DNA of 64,000 nucleotides from Pseudomonas flavescens (GCF_013408425.1 NZ_JACBYV010000001.1:2728001-2792000); one strand, 5' to 3'; positions 35,272-49,641 are shown, counted from the first letter of the stretch. Numbers and translations: made by a program. The notes: generated by a model not told the origin, from the letters alone.

Positions 35272-35556
35272 TCAGTGATTGCAATCCGGACCATGGACAT
35301 GATCGTCATCGGCGCCGTCATCGGCCGGCTCCATCTCCAACTCCAGGCTCACCAGGTTGGTCGCCAGCGGGCGCAGCAGCAGGTTGGCGTATTCGGTATC
35401 ACCCTCGGCGACATCCACGCCAATCATCAACTGGCCGTTGCCGACCTGCTGAATCCACACTTCCTTGCCCTGCCAGAGCACGGCGAAACGGGTGCACGAC
35501 GTTTCCAGCTGGGTGCCGTCGCTGTCTTCGAGAATCAGTTGCAGGGCGTCGCTCAT
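35272..35556 (-). CDS. Small conserved protein of the aru operon, His-tailed
   Basis: A 94-residue product between astB and astE; the same slot holds the hypothetical PA0900 in P. aeruginosa. It has an N-terminal beta-rich region (LILEDSDGTQLETSCTRFAVLWQGKEVW). The acidic, His/Cys-containing tail (DDHVHGPDCNH) could bind a metal. AstE is a zinc enzyme, so a link is imaginable but only inference. Its start has GGAG well placed. Function unknown. Confidence 0.85.
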   Translation of the reverse strand: MSDALQLILEDSDGTQLETSCTRFAVLWQGKEVWIQQVGNGQLMIGVDVAEGDTEYANLLLRPLATNLVSLELEMEPADDGADDDHVHGPDCNH

Positions 35557-35597
35557 AGGTACTCCAGGGTCAATGGCGGCTCATGGTGCGAGCCGAC

Positions 35598-38413
<2,816 letters not shown>

Positions 38414-38549
38414 CTATCACTCCAGGCTTCACGGTTCGACAGGCCACCGCAGGCGATGGCCTTGTACCTGTAACGGCTGCCGCTCTCATGGCGGCATCAC
38501 CGGTCGGAGCAGACGGTACGTCGCCCCCGATCACATCGAAAACACGGCG

Positions 38550-39566
38550 TCAGGCCTGCGCGGCCAACATCACTGCGCGCACCTGATCCCCCACGCTCAG
38601 GCGCAGGCGCCTGGCGGTCAGCGGGTCGACCACCAGAGTGCCAGCGGCCATGCGCGCCCTTGCCGCGGTAATTCGGCAATCCTCGCGCTTGCGGTTGTGC
38701 ACCAGATACACCGGCGCATCGTCCCCTGGCGTACCGATGGCGAGAACCAGCAACTGGCTGTCGCGAATCGCACGTATCTTCGCGGTCTCCGCCTCTATGG
38801 CCGGGCCGGCATCGAAGATGTCGACGTACCCCTGATAGCTGAACCCTTCCGATTTGAGCATCGCCAGGGCCGGCTCGGTGTCCGGGTGCACGCGGCCGAT
38901 CACGTCCCGTGCGGCCTCGGACAGGAAGCAGGTATACAGCGGGAACCTGGGCATCAGCTCGGCGATGAACGCCTTGTTGCCGACGCCGGTGAGGTAGTCT
39001 GCCTGGGAGAACTCCATGCGGAAGAAGTGCCGGCCGAGGCATTCCCAGAACGGTGAACGGCCCTGCTCATCGGACACGCCGCGCATCTCGGCGATGATCT
39101 TTTCGCCGAACTGCTCGCGAAACTCGGCGATGAACAGCAGGCGCGCCTTGGACAGCAGGCGCCCATTCAGGCCGTTGCGGTGATCGGCGTGCAGGAACAG
39201 CGAGCACAGCTCCGAATGACCGGTCAGGTCATTGGCCAGGAACAGGGTCGGCACCTGGCGGTGGATATTCAGTTCCTGAGAGGCGCAGACCGTGAGGCCG
39301 ACCCGGTAGTTGTACCAGGACTCCCGCAAGCCGACGCCACCCGCGATCGCGGAAATACCCAGCACGCGGCCGTCGTCGTCCTCGAGCACGAACATGTAAT
39401 CGCAATCGCCGCGCTCGGCTTCACCGCGAAAGGTCTTCTCGGCACGACCGACCCGGTAGGCCAGGCGTGCCTCGTTGGCCGGCAGGGTGGTCAACCCGGT
39501 GCCGGTACTGCGCGCCAGGTCAATCAGCGCCGGCAGGTCGCCGGCACGTACGGAGCGAACGATCAT
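38550..39566 (-). CDS. aruG: Arginine N-succinyltransferase, beta subunit
   Basis: Together with AruF this GNAT-type enzyme transfers succinyl from succinyl-CoA to arginine. The 338-residue product has the AstA fold: MIVRSVRAGDLPALIDLA, GLRESWYNYRVGLTVCAS, and LFLHADHRNGLNGRLLSKARLLF. It is paralogous to aruF (338 residues) next to it, which is typical of the heteromeric pseudomonad enzyme rather than the single AstA of enterics. GGAGG lies before the ATG. Confidence 0.95.
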   Translation of the reverse strand: MIVRSVRAGDLPALIDLARSTGTGLTTLPANEARLAYRVGRAEKTFRGEAERGDCDYMFVLEDDDGRVLGISAIAGGVGLRESWYNYRVGLTVCASQELNIHRQVPTLFLANDLTGHSELCSLFLHADHRNGLNGRLLSKARLLFIAEFREQFGEKIIAEMRGVSDEQGRSPFWECLGRHFFRMEFSQADYLTGVGNKAFIAELMPRFPLYTCFLSEAARDVIGRVHPDTEPALAMLKSEGFSYQGYVDIFDAGPAIEAETAKIRAIRDSQLLVLAIGTPGDDAPVYLVHNRKREDCRITAARARMAAGTLVVDPLTARRLRLSVGDQVRAVMLAAQA

Positions 39567-39618
39567 GATGCCTCCGAAAAACTGCGAGCCAGCCAGGTGG
39601 CATTCATTGCTGACACCT

Positions 39619-40635
39619 TCATACCGCCACCAGCCTTACCTGACCGCCTTCGACGACACCAAGCGTCTGCGCGGTGAGCGGGTCGAGCACAGCGGGCTGG
39701 CCGGGCGCCCAGTTCATCTCGGCGATCACCGCACGAAAGCCCTGCAACTGCTCGTTGCTGACCAGATAGGGGCGGCCGCTGCCGTCGGCTTCGCCGAACA
39801 CCACAGGCGCCAGCACGCTCTGGGCGATGGAGCGAATGCCCGAGGTCCGCGCATGCAGGGTCGGCCCGCCATCGAAGATATCGATGTAGTGATCTGTCTC
39901 GAAACCGTCACGCATGAGAATGTCGAAGGACACCTGCGCACGCGGGTGCACCAGGCCCATGGACTCCTGCGCGGTATCCGGCAGCAGTGGCACGTAGATC
40001 GGGTAGTGGGGCATCAGCTCGGCGAGGTAGGCCCGGCTGCGCAGGCCGCACAGTCGCTCGGCCTCGCCATAGCTCATGCCGAAGAAATGCCGCCCCACCG
40101 CATCCCAGAACGGCGACTCGCCCGCGTCGTCGCTCTCGCCGACGATCTCCACCACCATGGCATCGGCGAACCGCTCCGGGTGGCAGGCCGCGAACAACAG
40201 ACGAGCACGGGAGTTGAGCTCGGACCAGACACTGTCGACCAGCGAGCGCTCGACGTAGAAACTGGTCAGCAGGCTGTTGCCGGTCAGATCGTGGCACAGC
40301 GAAAGCACGTGAATCTTGTTGTGGATCTTCAGCTCACGGGAGTTGTGAACGAAGGTCTCGTTGCGAAAGCTGTAGAACGGCTCGGAATAGCCTGCCGAGG
40401 CGACGATGCCGGAGCAGCCGACCAGGCGCCCGGACTCGCTGTCCTCGAGCACGAAGAAATAGCGTTCCTCGCCATTGAAGCTCACTTCGGCCGCGAACGA
40501 GGCCTCGGAGGCAGCGATCTTGTCGCGCAGCCGCTCGGCGTTGTCCGGCAGCGAGGTGACCCCTACCGGGCTGTCGGCAGCCAGGCGCTGCACTTCAGCG
40601 AGGTCGGTCATTCGCGCGGGGCGCATAACCAGCAT
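39619..40635 (-). CDS. aruF: Arginine/ornithine N-succinyltransferase, alpha subunit
   Basis: Paralogue and partner of AruG. It starts MLVMRPARMTDLAEVQRLAADSPVGVTSLPDN and shows the same AstA blocks (LKIHNKIHVLSLCHDLTG, FPERF-type region, SPFWDAVGRHFF). The ATG at 40635 has GGAG eight bases upstream; the frame runs 26 codons further without similarity. It lies 52 bp upstream of aruG and 126 bp after aruC. Confidence 0.95.
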   Translation of the reverse strand: MLVMRPARMTDLAEVQRLAADSPVGVTSLPDNAERLRDKIAASEASFAAEVSFNGEERYFFVLEDSESGRLVGCSGIVASAGYSEPFYSFRNETFVHNSRELKIHNKIHVLSLCHDLTGNSLLTSFYVERSLVDSVWSELNSRARLLFAACHPERFADAMVVEIVGESDDAGESPFWDAVGRHFFGMSYGEAERLCGLRSRAYLAELMPHYPIYVPLLPDTAQESMGLVHPRAQVSFDILMRDGFETDHYIDIFDGGPTLHARTSGIRSIAQSVLAPVVFGEADGSGRPYLVSNEQLQGFRAVIAEMNWAPGQPAVLDPLTAQTLGVVEGGQVRLVAV

Positions 40636-40761
40636 GGTGTCACTCCTTAAGCAGAGCCCGGGCACAGCAGTCCCGGTAGCGAGAACCATCATCCATGGGG
40701 CCGGCCGGAACATCCGGGCGGACGGGCAAGAGCACTGGCGGCACTCGGGCCGCCAGGCAAA

Positions 40762-42165
<1,404 letters not shown>

Positions 42166-42464
42166 CTATCCAGACGCACGGGGTGGCAGCTATTTAACCT
42201 TTCAAGGGCTGCGAACGGCCACTGCCAGTTGCGTCAGAGCGCATGAAAAAAGCGGTCCGGGTTTAAAACGCACATATGAAAATTATTTGCATCCAACCCC
42301 ATGCAGCATATTGCCAGCGCCAGGTGTGACGGTGATATCATTTTGCTCGCATCACGACGCTCGTTCGTGAACGGCGTCCTGCAATGTGCTGATCAAGGAT
42401 ATGACAGCCAAGTGCAGTTCAACCCAACGCAATGCATCGACTCGTCCAGTCAAGGAAGCGCGAG

Positions 42465-42734
42465 ATGACCGCTAAAGAACAACAACTCACCGAACTGCTC
42501 ACCCTCACTTCACGCACGATCACTCACATGACAGCCGCGATGACCGCGTTGTCGTTCGATCTGCTGCGCAGCGATGACAGCGGTGTTCGCTCCGCCGCCT
42601 CGAAGATGATCACCCGCCTTGGTGCGGTCAGCCAGGAACTCGATCAGCAATGGGCGCTGATCAGTGAACTGACCGGCGTGGAAGCCCCTGACCGACACGA
42701 CACCATCGAAGAAGTCCAGCTGCATACCGCCTGA
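42465..42734 (+). CDS. Small hypothetical protein
   Basis: An 89-residue, mostly helical product (MTAKEQQLTELLTLTSRTITH, then DSGVRSAASKMITRL). No signal peptide, no Cys and no motif recognised. GGAAGC precedes the ATG; the frame can be extended 11 codons upstream. It is divergent from aruC and lies in front of the VOC gene, where it may be on its own. Confidence 0.65.
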   Translation: MTAKEQQLTELLTLTSRTITHMTAAMTALSFDLLRSDDSGVRSAASKMITRLGAVSQELDQQWALISELTGVEAPDRHDTIEEVQLHTA

Positions 42735-42869
42735 ATCAGGCCGCTTCGCCCTGGCCGACCGCTTGGCACTGTCGGCCCGTAAGCGTCTTGGCCCATACTC
42801 AGCGCTCATGTGCGCCGTATGCAGGTCATCGCGGCTGCGTCTGCCCACCCCGTTACAGGAACACCGCCG

Positions 42870-43232
42870 ATGAGCGCCCCCAGCACCCGAGTCATGTTGT
42901 ATGCCAGTGATCCGGGCAGGACCTGCGCCTTTTACGAGCGCCATTTCGGCTTCGTGAGCAGCGCGCAAGATCAGGGCGTGATCGAGCTGCACCACCCTCG
43001 TGGCGGCCTCATTCTGCTGATACACCGCGCCGCGGTATCGCTGAAAGGCAACCAGGCCCGCGTCAAGCTGGTGTTCGACGTGGAGAACCTGGAGGCCTTC
43101 CGCGGTCGCGCGCTGAGCAATGGCCTGGAGTTCGGCCCGATCCACCAGGGCGAGGGCTACGGCTTCGCCAACAGCAAGGACCCGGATGGCAATGGCGTGA
43201 GCATCTCCAGCCGGGCGTTCCGCTCGCGTTAA
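42870..43232 (+). CDS. VOC-family (glyoxalase/bleomycin-resistance) protein
   Basis: A 120-residue single VOC module: MLYASDPGRTCAFYERHFGF at the start, VIELHHPRGGLILLIHR, and the terminal KDPDGNGVSISSR typical of the fold. Metal ligands are likely but cannot be fixed by eye. An AGGA-type SD precedes the ATG at 42870. It is convergent with the nitronate monooxygenase gene, 6 bp apart. Substrate unknown. Confidence 0.85.
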   Translation: MSAPSTRVMLYASDPGRTCAFYERHFGFVSSAQDQGVIELHHPRGGLILLIHRAAVSLKGNQARVKLVFDVENLEAFRGRALSNGLEFGPIHQGEGYGFANSKDPDGNGVSISSRAFRSR

Positions 43233-43238
43233 CCAGCC

Positions 43239-44294
43239 TCAGGTACGCGCAGCCAGGTACTCACGCTGCAGGACCGCCACCAGCTCGGCTGCCGGCATGG
43301 CCCGTACCAGGGCGGCACCCTGCCCCGCCCAATGAGCAGCGAACTCGGCATTACCGGCTTTCGCCGCTGCGGCGATGAGCTGCTTGCCGGCATCGTAGGC
43401 GATACCGAAACCCGGCACCGGCGGATGCCCGGCCGCGCCCACCTCGGCCATGAAGCGGTTGAGAATGCCGCGCGCCGGACGCCCGGAGATCACCGTGGTC
43501 ACCTGCGTGACCTGCGCGCGCACGCTGCCCAGCATGGCTCGGTAAGCATCGTTGGCCGCCGACTCCGGACAGAGTATGAATGCCGTACCCAACTGGGCCG
43601 CGCAGGCGCCCAGGGTCATGGCAGCGGCGATACCGGCGCCGTCCATGATGCCGCCTGCGGCGATCACCGGTCGCGACAGATGGCGCACCAGCACACGCAC
43701 CAGCGCCAGGGTGCCGATCCCCTGATCGCCACGCAGCGGGTCGAAGACGCCACGGTGGCCACCCGCCTCGATACCCTGGGCGACGATCACATCGATACCG
43801 GCCTCTTCCAGCTGGTACCCCTCCTCCAGCGTGGTCGCCGACGCCAGCAGCGTGATGCCGGCCTTCTTCAACGCATCGATACGATCCTGGGCAGGTAGCC
43901 CAAGGTGAAAGCTGACGATCGGCGGGCGCTCTTCCAGCAGTACCTCGAGCTGACCGTCATCGTTCTGAAAGCTGCTGTAGATGTCACCGATGGCTCGTGG
44001 AGTCGGCACATCGAACTCGGCGAAGTAAGGCTGCAGGTGATCCAGCCAGGCTTGCTCCGCGGCCCGATCGACAACGCTGGGGCGATGACAGAAGACGTTG
44101 ACGTTGAACGGCCTGCGGGTGCCGGCACGGGTCTCGATGATCATCTGCCGCCCGGCGTCGGCCTTTACCGCAGCGATGGAGATGGAACCCAGGCCACCGG
44201 CATTGCTGACCGCTGCGGCCAATGCCGGTGTGGCGGTGCCAGCCATCGGCGCCTGAATGATCGGATACTCGATACCCAGTGCTGCACAGTTCAT
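43239..44294 (-). CDS. Nitronate monooxygenase (2-nitropropane dioxygenase family)
   Basis: An FMN enzyme that oxidises toxic nitronates to carbonyl compounds and nitrite. The 351-residue product has [28 protein letters not shown], the His-containing [11 protein letters not shown] motif (the proposed catalytic base), and [15 protein letters not shown] with [13 protein letters not shown] for flavin phosphate binding. The layout fits class I enzymes. It is 50 bp downstream of a LysR gene on the same strand. Confidence 0.9.
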   Translation of the reverse strand: MNCAALGIEYPIIQAPMAGTATPALAAAVSNAGGLGSISIAAVKADAGRQMIIETRAGTRRPFNVNVFCHRPSVVDRAAEQAWLDHLQPYFAEFDVPTPRAIGDIYSSFQNDDGQLEVLLEERPPIVSFHLGLPAQDRIDALKKAGITLLASATTLEEGYQLEEAGIDVIVAQGIEAGGHRGVFDPLRGDQGIGTLALVRVLVRHLSRPVIAAGGIMDGAGIAAAMTLGACAAQLGTAFILCPESAANDAYRAMLGSVRAQVTQVTTVISGRPARGILNRFMAEVGAAGHPPVPGFGIAYDAGKQLIAAAAKAGNAEFAAHWAGQGAALVRAMPAAELVAVLQREYLAART

Positions 44295-44344
44295 ACGGTC
44301 CTCGGTGATGTCCGTTGCAGGGGCCTGCGACTATAGCCCACTGA

Positions 44345-45211
44345 TCATTCGAAATCCCGACGCAGGGTCTGCAGCACCTGCTCATGCAGAGCATCGACCA
44401 GTGCCGGCAGTGCAGGCGCACGGCTGCGTATCACCACCACATCGAGCAATGGCAGGCCCGGCAGCCCCTGGGCAGCGCCAAGCACCTGCAAGCTGGACGG
44501 TACGCAACACCGGGTCAATACACCGAGCGCTGCGCCGCTTTGCGCCACCGCCAGTTGCCCGGCCACGCTGGGGCTGTTGTAGACCACCCGGTAATCGCGC
44601 CCCAACACCTCGAGGCTCTTGAGCACGCGGCTGCGCGCCTGGCTGCCCAACTCGTACACGGCAATGGGCAGCGGGGTTAGCCGCCAGGTTTCCTGTCGCG
44701 CATTGCCGACCCACACCAGCTCCTCGCGAAACAGCAGCTCGCCGCGCTGCGGCTTGTCACGCGTGACGATGGCCACATCCATCTCGCCGCTTTCGACCTT
44801 GGGAATCAGCTGCGTGGAAGGCTCACACACCAGATTCACCTGCACAGCGGGCTGAGCGCTGGCGAAGTCGTTGAGCAACGGGGTCAGATAACCCAGCGCG
44901 TAGTCATCGGGGATACCAAGCGAGATACTGCCCTCCAGCCGCACGCCACCCAAGGCCAGCAGCGCTTCACGGTGCACCCGCAGCAGCTTGCGGGCATACC
45001 CGAGCAACTCTTCGCCTGCCGGCGTCAGGCTCAGGTGCCGTGGCCCACGCAGTAGCAAGGGACGCCCCACCGCTGCTTCGAGTTTCTTGATCTGCATGCT
45101 TACCGCCGACTGCGAACGTGCCAGCCCCGCGGCCGCGGCCGTCAGCGAACCACTGCCGACCACCGCGACGAATGCCTGCAACCAATCGATCTGCAAATCC
45201 TGTCTGGCCAT
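44345..45211 (-). CDS. LysR-family transcriptional regulator
   Basis: A 288-residue LysR protein: helix-turn-helix at about 10-65 (LQAFVAVVGSGSLTAAAAGLARSQSAVSMQIKKLE) and a type 2 periplasmic-binding-like effector domain after about residue 95. It is divergent from the EamA exporter gene, 110 bp away, and upstream of nitronate monooxygenase; either could be a target. Confidence 0.92.
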   Translation of the reverse strand: MARQDLQIDWLQAFVAVVGSGSLTAAAAGLARSQSAVSMQIKKLEAAVGRPLLLRGPRHLSLTPAGEELLGYARKLLRVHREALLALGGVRLEGSISLGIPDDYALGYLTPLLNDFASAQPAVQVNLVCEPSTQLIPKVESGEMDVAIVTRDKPQRGELLFREELVWVGNARQETWRLTPLPIAVYELGSQARSRVLKSLEVLGRDYRVVYNSPSVAGQLAVAQSGAALGVLTRCCVPSSLQVLGAAQGLPGLPLLDVVVIRSRAPALPALVDALHEQVLQTLRRDFE

Positions 45212-45321
45212 GGCTTACCATTCGATTATCGAATAACAAGCCACACTATAATCCGTTTTACGGGATCACCCGCTCTTGGCACCCTGCTCGCTATCCGACA
45301 AACAGACCTGCAAGGCACACC

Positions 45322-46176
45322 ATGAGTCAGCGCATCGCCCACCTTCAATTGCATTGCGCCGCCCTGCTGGTGGGCGTATCCGCGCTGTTCGGCGAATCGC
45401 TGAACGTCAGCGCGAGCATGATCGTGCTCGGCCGTGCCGCGTTCGCCCTGCTGGCCTTGAGCATGATCTGCCTGTGCTTGAATCTGCGACCCTGGCGCGG
45501 CATCAGCGGTGGCACCATCGCCAGGCTGCTGACCACCGGGGTGGCGCTGGGTGGCCACTGGATTCTGTTTTTCCTGGCGGTAAAGACCGGTGGCGTGGCG
45601 GTGGCCACCCTGGGCTTCGCGTCGTTTCCGGCCTTTACAGCACTGCTCGAGCGCCTGCTGTTCGGTCAGCGCCTGGGACGTAGCGACCGGCTGATTCTGT
45701 TGCTGGTATCGGCAGGCCTGGTTCTGGTCACACCCTCCTTCGACCTGCGCGATGGTGCTACCGAGGGCCTGCTCTGGGGCGTGCTGTCCGGCGCCAGCTA
45801 TGCTGCCATCGCGGTCGCCAACAAACACGTTTCCAGCAAGGTCGATGGTTTGTCGTCGTGCTGGTGGCAATGCCTGGCCATCAGCGTGGCGCTGCTGCCC
45901 TGGTGCTTGTGGGAGCTCCCCGCGATCGGCCGCCACGACTGGTGGCAACTGGCGGCCCTGGGCGTGCTCTGCACGGCGCTGGCCTACAGCCTGTTCATCG
46001 CCTCGCTGCGCCATGTCCATACGCACACCGCAGCGGTGGTGATCGCCATGGAGCCGATCTACGCCATCGCCGGGGCCTGGCTGCTCTTCGGCTCGGTACC
46101 GAGCGTCGGCATGGTGCTGGGCGGCCTGCTGATTCTCGGCGCAGTCGCCTGGGCGGGGCTGAAGAGCAAAACCTGA
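45322..46176 (+). CDS. EamA/DMT-family exporter
   Basis: A 284-residue protein of ten predicted helices in two EamA halves. The first half has LQLHCAALLVGVSALFGESLN and the GGHWILFFLAVKTGGVAVATLGFASFPAFTALLE stretch; the second has ALAYSLFIASLRHVHTHTAAVV and MEPIYAIAGAWLLFG. It would be an inner-membrane exporter of unknown small metabolites. AAGG lies before the ATG at 45322. Divergent LysR gene next door. Confidence 0.9.
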   Translation: MSQRIAHLQLHCAALLVGVSALFGESLNVSASMIVLGRAAFALLALSMICLCLNLRPWRGISGGTIARLLTTGVALGGHWILFFLAVKTGGVAVATLGFASFPAFTALLERLLFGQRLGRSDRLILLLVSAGLVLVTPSFDLRDGATEGLLWGVLSGASYAAIAVANKHVSSKVDGLSSCWWQCLAISVALLPWCLWELPAIGRHDWWQLAALGVLCTALAYSLFIASLRHVHTHTAAVVIAMEPIYAIAGAWLLFGSVPSVGMVLGGLLILGAVAWAGLKSKT

Positions 46177-46515
46177 CTGCCCGGCCAACATCGCGCCTGC
46201 AACGGGTCATACGAAACCCAGGCAGGGCCTGGGCATCGGTCGAGCCATTCGTCGTTCGCCGAGTCGAGCTCATGCCCTCACGCTAGCTTTCGCCCAGGAG
46301 TTTTATCGCCTATGCTGCGGCTTCGGGCATCAGACCCGTACCGCGCAGACCTGCATTCCCGCGCGCAACAACATTCACTGCCCAGCGCAGTGAAACCGGC
46401 ATCCGGCCTGATCGAAGGATCATCGACACGACGGCCATGACCGGTGCCCGCCTTGCCTTCTGGGGCAGCCACATAGCCTGCACTGCATATCAACGGACTT
46501 CAGGGCATTGTGACC
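46177..46515. other. 339-bp gap with no recognised gene
   Basis: Between the EamA gene and a small gene on the same strand. No RNA gene, strong hairpin or promoter could be picked out. The sequence has normal GC. Confidence 0.4.
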
Positions 46516-46764
46516 ATGGATTGTTTGATCATCTATTCGCGCGACGGCGAAAGGCGATTCCAGACCCTCACCACCCGCTTCATACCCAACATGAAAGCGG
46601 TGGAATTCACCGTACTCAGCGCCGAGCTGCCTGCCGGCCATCTCTCGCAAGGTGCGAACCAGGCGAGCGGCTCGGTGCGAGAGCTGATTCGGCAGCTAGG
46701 CATCGAGATCATCGACGTGCTGCCGGTGCGCAAATCCGTGCCGCCGGATGAGAAACGAGCGTGA
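46516..46764 (+). CDS. Small hypothetical protein
   Basis: An 82-residue product starting MDCLIIYSRDGERRFQ and ending with basic VRKSVPPDEKRA. It has no signal peptide or clear motif. An upstream GTG two codons earlier is an alternative start; AGGG lies about ten bases before the ATG. It ends 15 bp before the convergent GH15 gene. Function unknown. Confidence 0.55.
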   Translation: MDCLIIYSRDGERRFQTLTTRFIPNMKAVEFTVLSAELPAGHLSQGANQASGSVRELIRQLGIEIIDVLPVRKSVPPDEKRA

Positions 46765-46779
46765 CCCGGCGCACGTCGC

Positions 46780-48591
46780 TCAGGGCTGCCAGGTGGTACG
46801 TTCGCCACTGAGCTTGTGGTCGAGAAAGCTGGCAGCACTGATCAGCGCCAGATGACTCAGCGCCTGCGGCGTATTGCCCAGGTGATGGGCTCGCCGATCG
46901 AGCTCCTCGGCGTACAGCCCCACCGGGTTGGCGTAGCGCAGCAGCTGCTCGAACTCCAGATGCGCCTGATCGACACGCCCGGCGCGTGCCAGACACTCCA
47001 CGTACCAGAACGAGCAGGCGACGAACGAGCCCTCCTCGCCTTTCAGGCCGTCGTCGGTGCGGTAGCGATAGACCATGCCGTCGCGCACCAGTTGCTGCTC
47101 GATGGCTTCCAGCGTCGCCAGCCAGCGTGGGTCGCTGGCGCCGACGAAACGCATGAGCGGCATCAACAGCATCGAACCGTCGACGTCCTGACAGCCGATG
47201 CGCTGAATGAAGTGCCCGCAGTCCTCATCCCAGAAGTTGCTCCAGATGTCGTCATGAATGGCCTGACGCTGGTCGTTCCAGCGCGCGAAAGGCGCCGGCA
47301 GCGAGCGCTTCTCCGCCAGACGGATGGCTCGATCCAGCGCTACCCAGCACATCAGCCGCGAATGCAGAAAGTGCTGCTCCTCGCCGCGTATCTCCCAGAT
47401 GCCGACATCCTTCTGCTGCCAGCTGTCGCAGACCTGATCGACGATGCCCACCACATGGTGCCAGCCGTCGTGGGAGATCGCCTCACCGTACTTGTTGGCG
47501 AGGTACACCGCGTCAAGCAACTCGCCGAAGATATCCAGCTGAACCTGATCATGGGCCTCGTTGCCGATCCGTACCGGCTGCGCCCCACCATGCCCGGAAA
47601 GATGATCGAGAGAGGTCTCCGGCAATTCGTGCTGGCCACGAAGGCTGTAGAGGATACGCAGGTGAGCCGGGGTTTCCGAGCAGTCGTCGACGCGCTCGCG
47701 CACCCAGCGCATGAAGGCATTGGCCTCCTCGGTAAAGCCCAGGCGCATGAATGCGTAGACGGTGAACGAGGCATCGCGAATCCAGGTGTAGCGGTAATCC
47801 CAGTTGCGCTCGCCCCCCGCTGCCTCGGGCAGTCCGTAGGTGGCCGCAGCGAGAATGCCACCGTGCTTGCGTGAGGTCAGCAGCTTCAGTGCCAGGGCCG
47901 AGCGGTGCACCATCTCGCGCCAACGCCCGCGGTAGTTGGACTGCTTGATCCAGCGCCGCCAGTAGGCAACGGTGGCCTCCAGACAATGCTCGCAGGCACC
48001 GGCAGCGACCAGCGGATCGTCTGGCGCACCCAGCACGAACTCGGCATGTTCGCCTTCCTGCAACTCGAACTCGGCAACCCCACAATGCCGATCGATCTTC
48101 AGTGACTGGCTGGCGGAGAGGCGCAGGCTCGGCTGATCGGGTGCGTGGAAGAGCACATCGTCGCCCGCCATCTCCGCGACCGTGTCAGCGCGGCTGTAAT
48201 CGTGACGAACACGGCAGCGCATGCGGATTCGTGCATGGCCGGAAACCACCTGAATCCGGCGAATCAGCCGCGGATGGTCGTCCACATCGGCATTGATCGG
48301 CATGACATCGGTGCACTCGACCACGGCAGACTCGGCCAGCCAGCGTGTCTGCAGCACGTTGGTGTCGGGCAGATAAAGCTGCTGCCGACGCGCGCCGGGC
48401 AGATCCGGCGCCAGCTGAAAAACTCCAGCCTCGGGGCTGTCGAGCAAGGCGCTGAAGATCGACGGGCTGTCGAAATCCGGCCAGCAGAAAAAGTCCACGC
48501 AACCGCTGTCAGCGACCAGTGCTGCACTGCGCATGTCACCAATGATGCCGTGGGCTTCGATGGGCATCTGACGCCCCTGAATCTCAACCAT
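46780..48591 (-). CDS. Glycoside hydrolase family 15 protein (glucoamylase/trehalase-like)
   Basis: The 603-residue product has an N-terminal domain of about 220 residues (IEAHGIIGDMRSAALVADSGCVDFFCWPDFDSPSIF) and a C-terminal (alpha/alpha)6 barrel. Characteristic GH15 blocks are GLPEAAGGERNWDYRYTWIRDASF, the Glu-bearing GEEGSFVACSFWYVECLA, and NPVGLYAEELD. Bacterial relatives act on glucans or trehalose; substrate cannot be told here. No signal peptide, so it is probably cytoplasmic. The start overlaps the end of the SDR gene by 8 bp. Confidence 0.88.
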   Translation of the reverse strand: MVEIQGRQMPIEAHGIIGDMRSAALVADSGCVDFFCWPDFDSPSIFSALLDSPEAGVFQLAPDLPGARRQQLYLPDTNVLQTRWLAESAVVECTDVMPINADVDDHPRLIRRIQVVSGHARIRMRCRVRHDYSRADTVAEMAGDDVLFHAPDQPSLRLSASQSLKIDRHCGVAEFELQEGEHAEFVLGAPDDPLVAAGACEHCLEATVAYWRRWIKQSNYRGRWREMVHRSALALKLLTSRKHGGILAAATYGLPEAAGGERNWDYRYTWIRDASFTVYAFMRLGFTEEANAFMRWVRERVDDCSETPAHLRILYSLRGQHELPETSLDHLSGHGGAQPVRIGNEAHDQVQLDIFGELLDAVYLANKYGEAISHDGWHHVVGIVDQVCDSWQQKDVGIWEIRGEEQHFLHSRLMCWVALDRAIRLAEKRSLPAPFARWNDQRQAIHDDIWSNFWDEDCGHFIQRIGCQDVDGSMLLMPLMRFVGASDPRWLATLEAIEQQLVRDGMVYRYRTDDGLKGEEGSFVACSFWYVECLARAGRVDQAHLEFEQLLRYANPVGLYAEELDRRAHHLGNTPQALSHLALISAASFLDHKLSGERTTWQP

Positions 48592-49384
48592 TGTCGCGAA
48601 ACTCCGGGTAAAGGCTCATACCACCGTCGATGAACAGGGTCGTGCCGTGGACATAATCGGCCGCATCGGAAGCCAGCCAGACCACCGCATTGGCGATATC
48701 TTCGGCATCGCCGATACGGCCGTAGGGAATCAGCTCGAGCAATGACTTGGCGGCTTCGCCTTCGGTGGCTTCGCGGTTGATCGCGGTGCGGATCGCCCCA
48801 GGCGCGATGGCATTGACGCGAATGCGCTGCTCGCCCACCTCCTGAGCCACGCTGCGCATCAACAGATCGAGGCCACCCTTGGACGCCGCGTAGTTGGCGC
48901 GCCCTGCCCACGGGATCAATTGATGCACCGAACTCATCTGAATGATCTTGCCGGCCGCCCGCGACACCGCCTCGCGAATCTCCTGCTGACGGAACTGCCG
49001 CAGGGCCGCACGCACGCAGAGAAACTGACCGGTGAGGTTGACCTGCAGCACCTGGTTCCAGTCCTCCAGGCTCATGTCCACCGTTGGCGCATCACGCTGC
49101 ATGCCCGAGTTGGCCAGCAGGATGTCCAGCCGCCCAAAGGCCGAGACGGTCTCGGCGAACAATGCCTCGACCTCCTTCTCACTGGACACGTCCGCACCCA
49201 CGGCAATCGCCTCGCCGCCGGCGCTACGTATCTCCTCGACCAGTCGCTGCGCCGCCTCGCGCCCGGATCGATAATTCACCACCACCGCGGCACCGGCCTG
49301 CGCCAGCGCTATCGCCGATGCCGCGCCAATGCCTGAACTGCCACCGGTAACCAGTGCGACCTGCTTGTGCAGAGAAATGAGCAT
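48584..49384 (-). CDS. Short-chain dehydrogenase (glucose 1-dehydrogenase-like)
   Basis: A classical SDR of 266 residues: TGGSSGIGAA nucleotide loop, LLANSGMQ (the NAG position), catalytic Ser in MSSVHQ, and YAASKGG with Tyr and Lys. It resembles bacterial glucose 1-dehydrogenases. It overlaps the GH15 gene by 8 bp, so the two are coupled; a route from glucan or trehalose to glucose to gluconolactone is a natural inference. Confidence 0.88.
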   Translation of the reverse strand: MLISLHKQVALVTGGSSGIGAASAIALAQAGAAVVVNYRSGREAAQRLVEEIRSAGGEAIAVGADVSSEKEVEALFAETVSAFGRLDILLANSGMQRDAPTVDMSLEDWNQVLQVNLTGQFLCVRAALRQFRQQEIREAVSRAAGKIIQMSSVHQLIPWAGRANYAASKGGLDLLMRSVAQEVGEQRIRVNAIAPGAIRTAINREATEGEAAKSLLELIPYGRIGDAEDIANAVVWLASDAADYVHGTTLFIDGGMSLYPEFRDNG

Positions 49385-49641
49385 GGGTTTTCACTCCTGA
49401 ACCTGTAACACCTGACTGACCGGCAAGCGGCAGAGTTCAGGGAAAAGCCCGGCGCCGTCGATCCGATCACCAGCACCTGGCCGTCCCCTCGCGTAGCGAA
49501 TGCCGGCAAGGTGAAGCCACGCAAAACCACCATTGGGCGACATCGAATCACTGCCTGATCAGCTGACGCGTCAGCGGCTGTAGCTGACCACTGCCGACTC
49601 CCGCCGCACTGGCACGCGCAACTGCTGGCCGAAGCCAGCCG

